From: Ramicandelaber brevisporus
Lineage: Eukaryota > Kickxellomycota > Ramicandelaberales > Ramicandelaberaceae
DNA: 38,362 nt
Assembly (NCBI GenBank): GCA_025201865.1
Contig: MU602874.1
Location: forward strand, 1 to 38,362
Direction: 5' to 3'
Both the position numbers and the translations under genes were made by a program. Positions 37,723-38,362 of this stretch are shown here, in pieces (position 1 is the stretch's first letter; the number at the start of each line of letters is the position of its first letter). The notes under the pieces were generated by a model that saw only the letters and a list, made by a program, of their open reading frames with translations, had not been told where the DNA came from and made no database searches.

Positions 37723-38362
37723 CTACTGTTGAATTGAGGGATCACCTTGTTGATTATGGAATTGACGAGTTTGCTTATAGCCATACTCGCCAATCACTGT
37801 AGAATCAACGTGAGTCAGCTCGGACAGAGTAGATAATAGTGCGTTACGCTGCTCTGGAGGCAATGCACGGCGGATGGCTTCAAACCACAATACCGAATCA
37901 TCAAGAACGGTTCGCTGTTGCTGCTGTTGTTGTTGCTGTTGTTGTTGAGTTTGGGCTTGTTGGTATTGATACTGCTGTTGCTGCTGCTGTTGTTGTTGAG
38001 ACATGTCGCTTTGGATACGATGCATTGAGTATTCAGATTGGGTCATGATGGAGCCATTTGTGGCCATTTGATTCGACTGTCCACTCATTGTGCTGTCAAT
38101 CGATATCACAGATTGTCTCGCACTCTGTTGATTGTACATTGGCAATGATAGGTTGGAACCGGTCCTTACTGCCGATGGAAGCTGCCTTAGCGATACGTTA
38201 TCAATAGACGCTGCATATCCGCCACGCTGCTGATGCTGATGATGGCGAGAGTTATGGCCATTGCAGCCACATGAATGGCAAGTGTGTTGATTATCAGCGT
38301 AGCTGGCGTTACTTGGTGGCGAGAACGGGATCGGTGTGGGCGATGTGCCACCCTGCATAGGA
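37723..38362 (-). CDS. C-terminal part of a Gln-rich protein (partial, runs off right edge)
   Basis: The last 213 codons of a minus-strand gene; the frame is still open at the window edge, so the Met near 38358 need not be the start. The visible part is low-complexity: a Cys/His cluster (HTCHSCGCNGHN) followed by His/Gln, a Ser/Asn/Met stretch, two polyQ runs (about 38005-37975 and 37950-37920), then a short conserved-looking segment (DDSVLWFEAIRRALPPEQRN, then ALLSTLSELTHVDS). I do not recognise the family. The Ser/Gln composition would suit a transcription or RNA-binding factor, but that is only compositional. Confidence 0.65.
   Translation of the reverse strand, partial: PMQGGTSPTPIPFSPPSNASYADNQHTCHSCGCNGHNSRHHQHQQRGGYAASIDNVSLRQLPSAVRTGSNLSLPMYNQQSARQSVISIDSTMSGQSNQMATNGSIMTQSEYSMHRIQSDMSQQQQQQQQQYQYQQAQTQQQQQQQQQQQRTVLDDSVLWFEAIRRALPPEQRNALLSTLSELTHVDSTVIGEYGYKQTRQFHNQQGDPSIQQ

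Noticed and set aside
19000-38362. Transposons or integrated virus sequence
   Set aside because: I saw no transposase, reverse transcriptase, integrase, long terminal repeats or long inverted repeats anywhere in the window.

Overview
The window looks like nuclear DNA from a fungus, most probably an early-diverging (zygomycete-type or zoosporic) lineage rather than Dikarya. The fungal signals are a PacC/Rim101 three-zinc-finger factor, a Rho1-type GEF with a CNH domain, an Mch-type monocarboxylate permease, homoserine O-acetyltransferase (MET2), MAK16 and a NOT3/NOT5 subunit. Genes are compact and intron-poor. Only two introns are clear; both start GTACGT and end in a TTGATTGAT(T/A)ACAG-type acceptor. 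Proteins carry many polyQ, polyA and polyS runs. I cannot name the genus from sequence alone.

Layout, left to right: (1) the first 19 codons of a secreted protein on the minus strand, leaving the window at the left edge; (2) glutathione reductase (+); (3) a mitochondrial short/branched-chain acyl-CoA dehydrogenase (-), convergent with it; (4) a 1574-residue RhoGEF with DH, PH and CNH domains (-); (5) homoserine O-acetyltransferase (+), divergent from the GEF; (6) an OTU1/YOD1 deubiquitinase (-); (7) the CCR4-NOT subunit NOT3/5 (+), divergent from OTU1, with a seven-codon first exon; (8) two tandem paralogous membrane proteins of unknown family (+); (9) a 2456-residue CENP-E-like kinesin-7 (-); (10) a monocarboxylate-type MFS permease (+); (11) PacC/Rim101 (+), whose two coding blocks are joined here across a 1.3 kb intron; (12) a six-helix membrane protein with a degenerate J-like domain (+); (13) MAK16 (+); (14) the C-terminal part of a Q-rich protein (-), leaving the window at the right edge.

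The genes do not form an operon or one pathway. They are a normal mixture of redox and amino-acid metabolism, cell-wall signalling, mRNA decay, ribosome assembly, mitosis and pH response. The tandem paralogues are a local duplication that still shares coding blocks, about 70 bp of downstream sequence and an 11-bp promoter block.

The points most worth a second look are: the PacC locus (six GCCAAG candidate self-binding sites upstream, an intron that stays open in frame and would give a truncated His-rich isoform, a possible 15-nt microexon, YPxL motifs in the second exon); the CENP-E-sized kinesin ending in a CaaX-like Cys-Ala-Gln-Gln with polyQ inside motor loops; the tandem membrane pair with matching acidic di-leucine motifs; and the J-like membrane protein lacking HPD.
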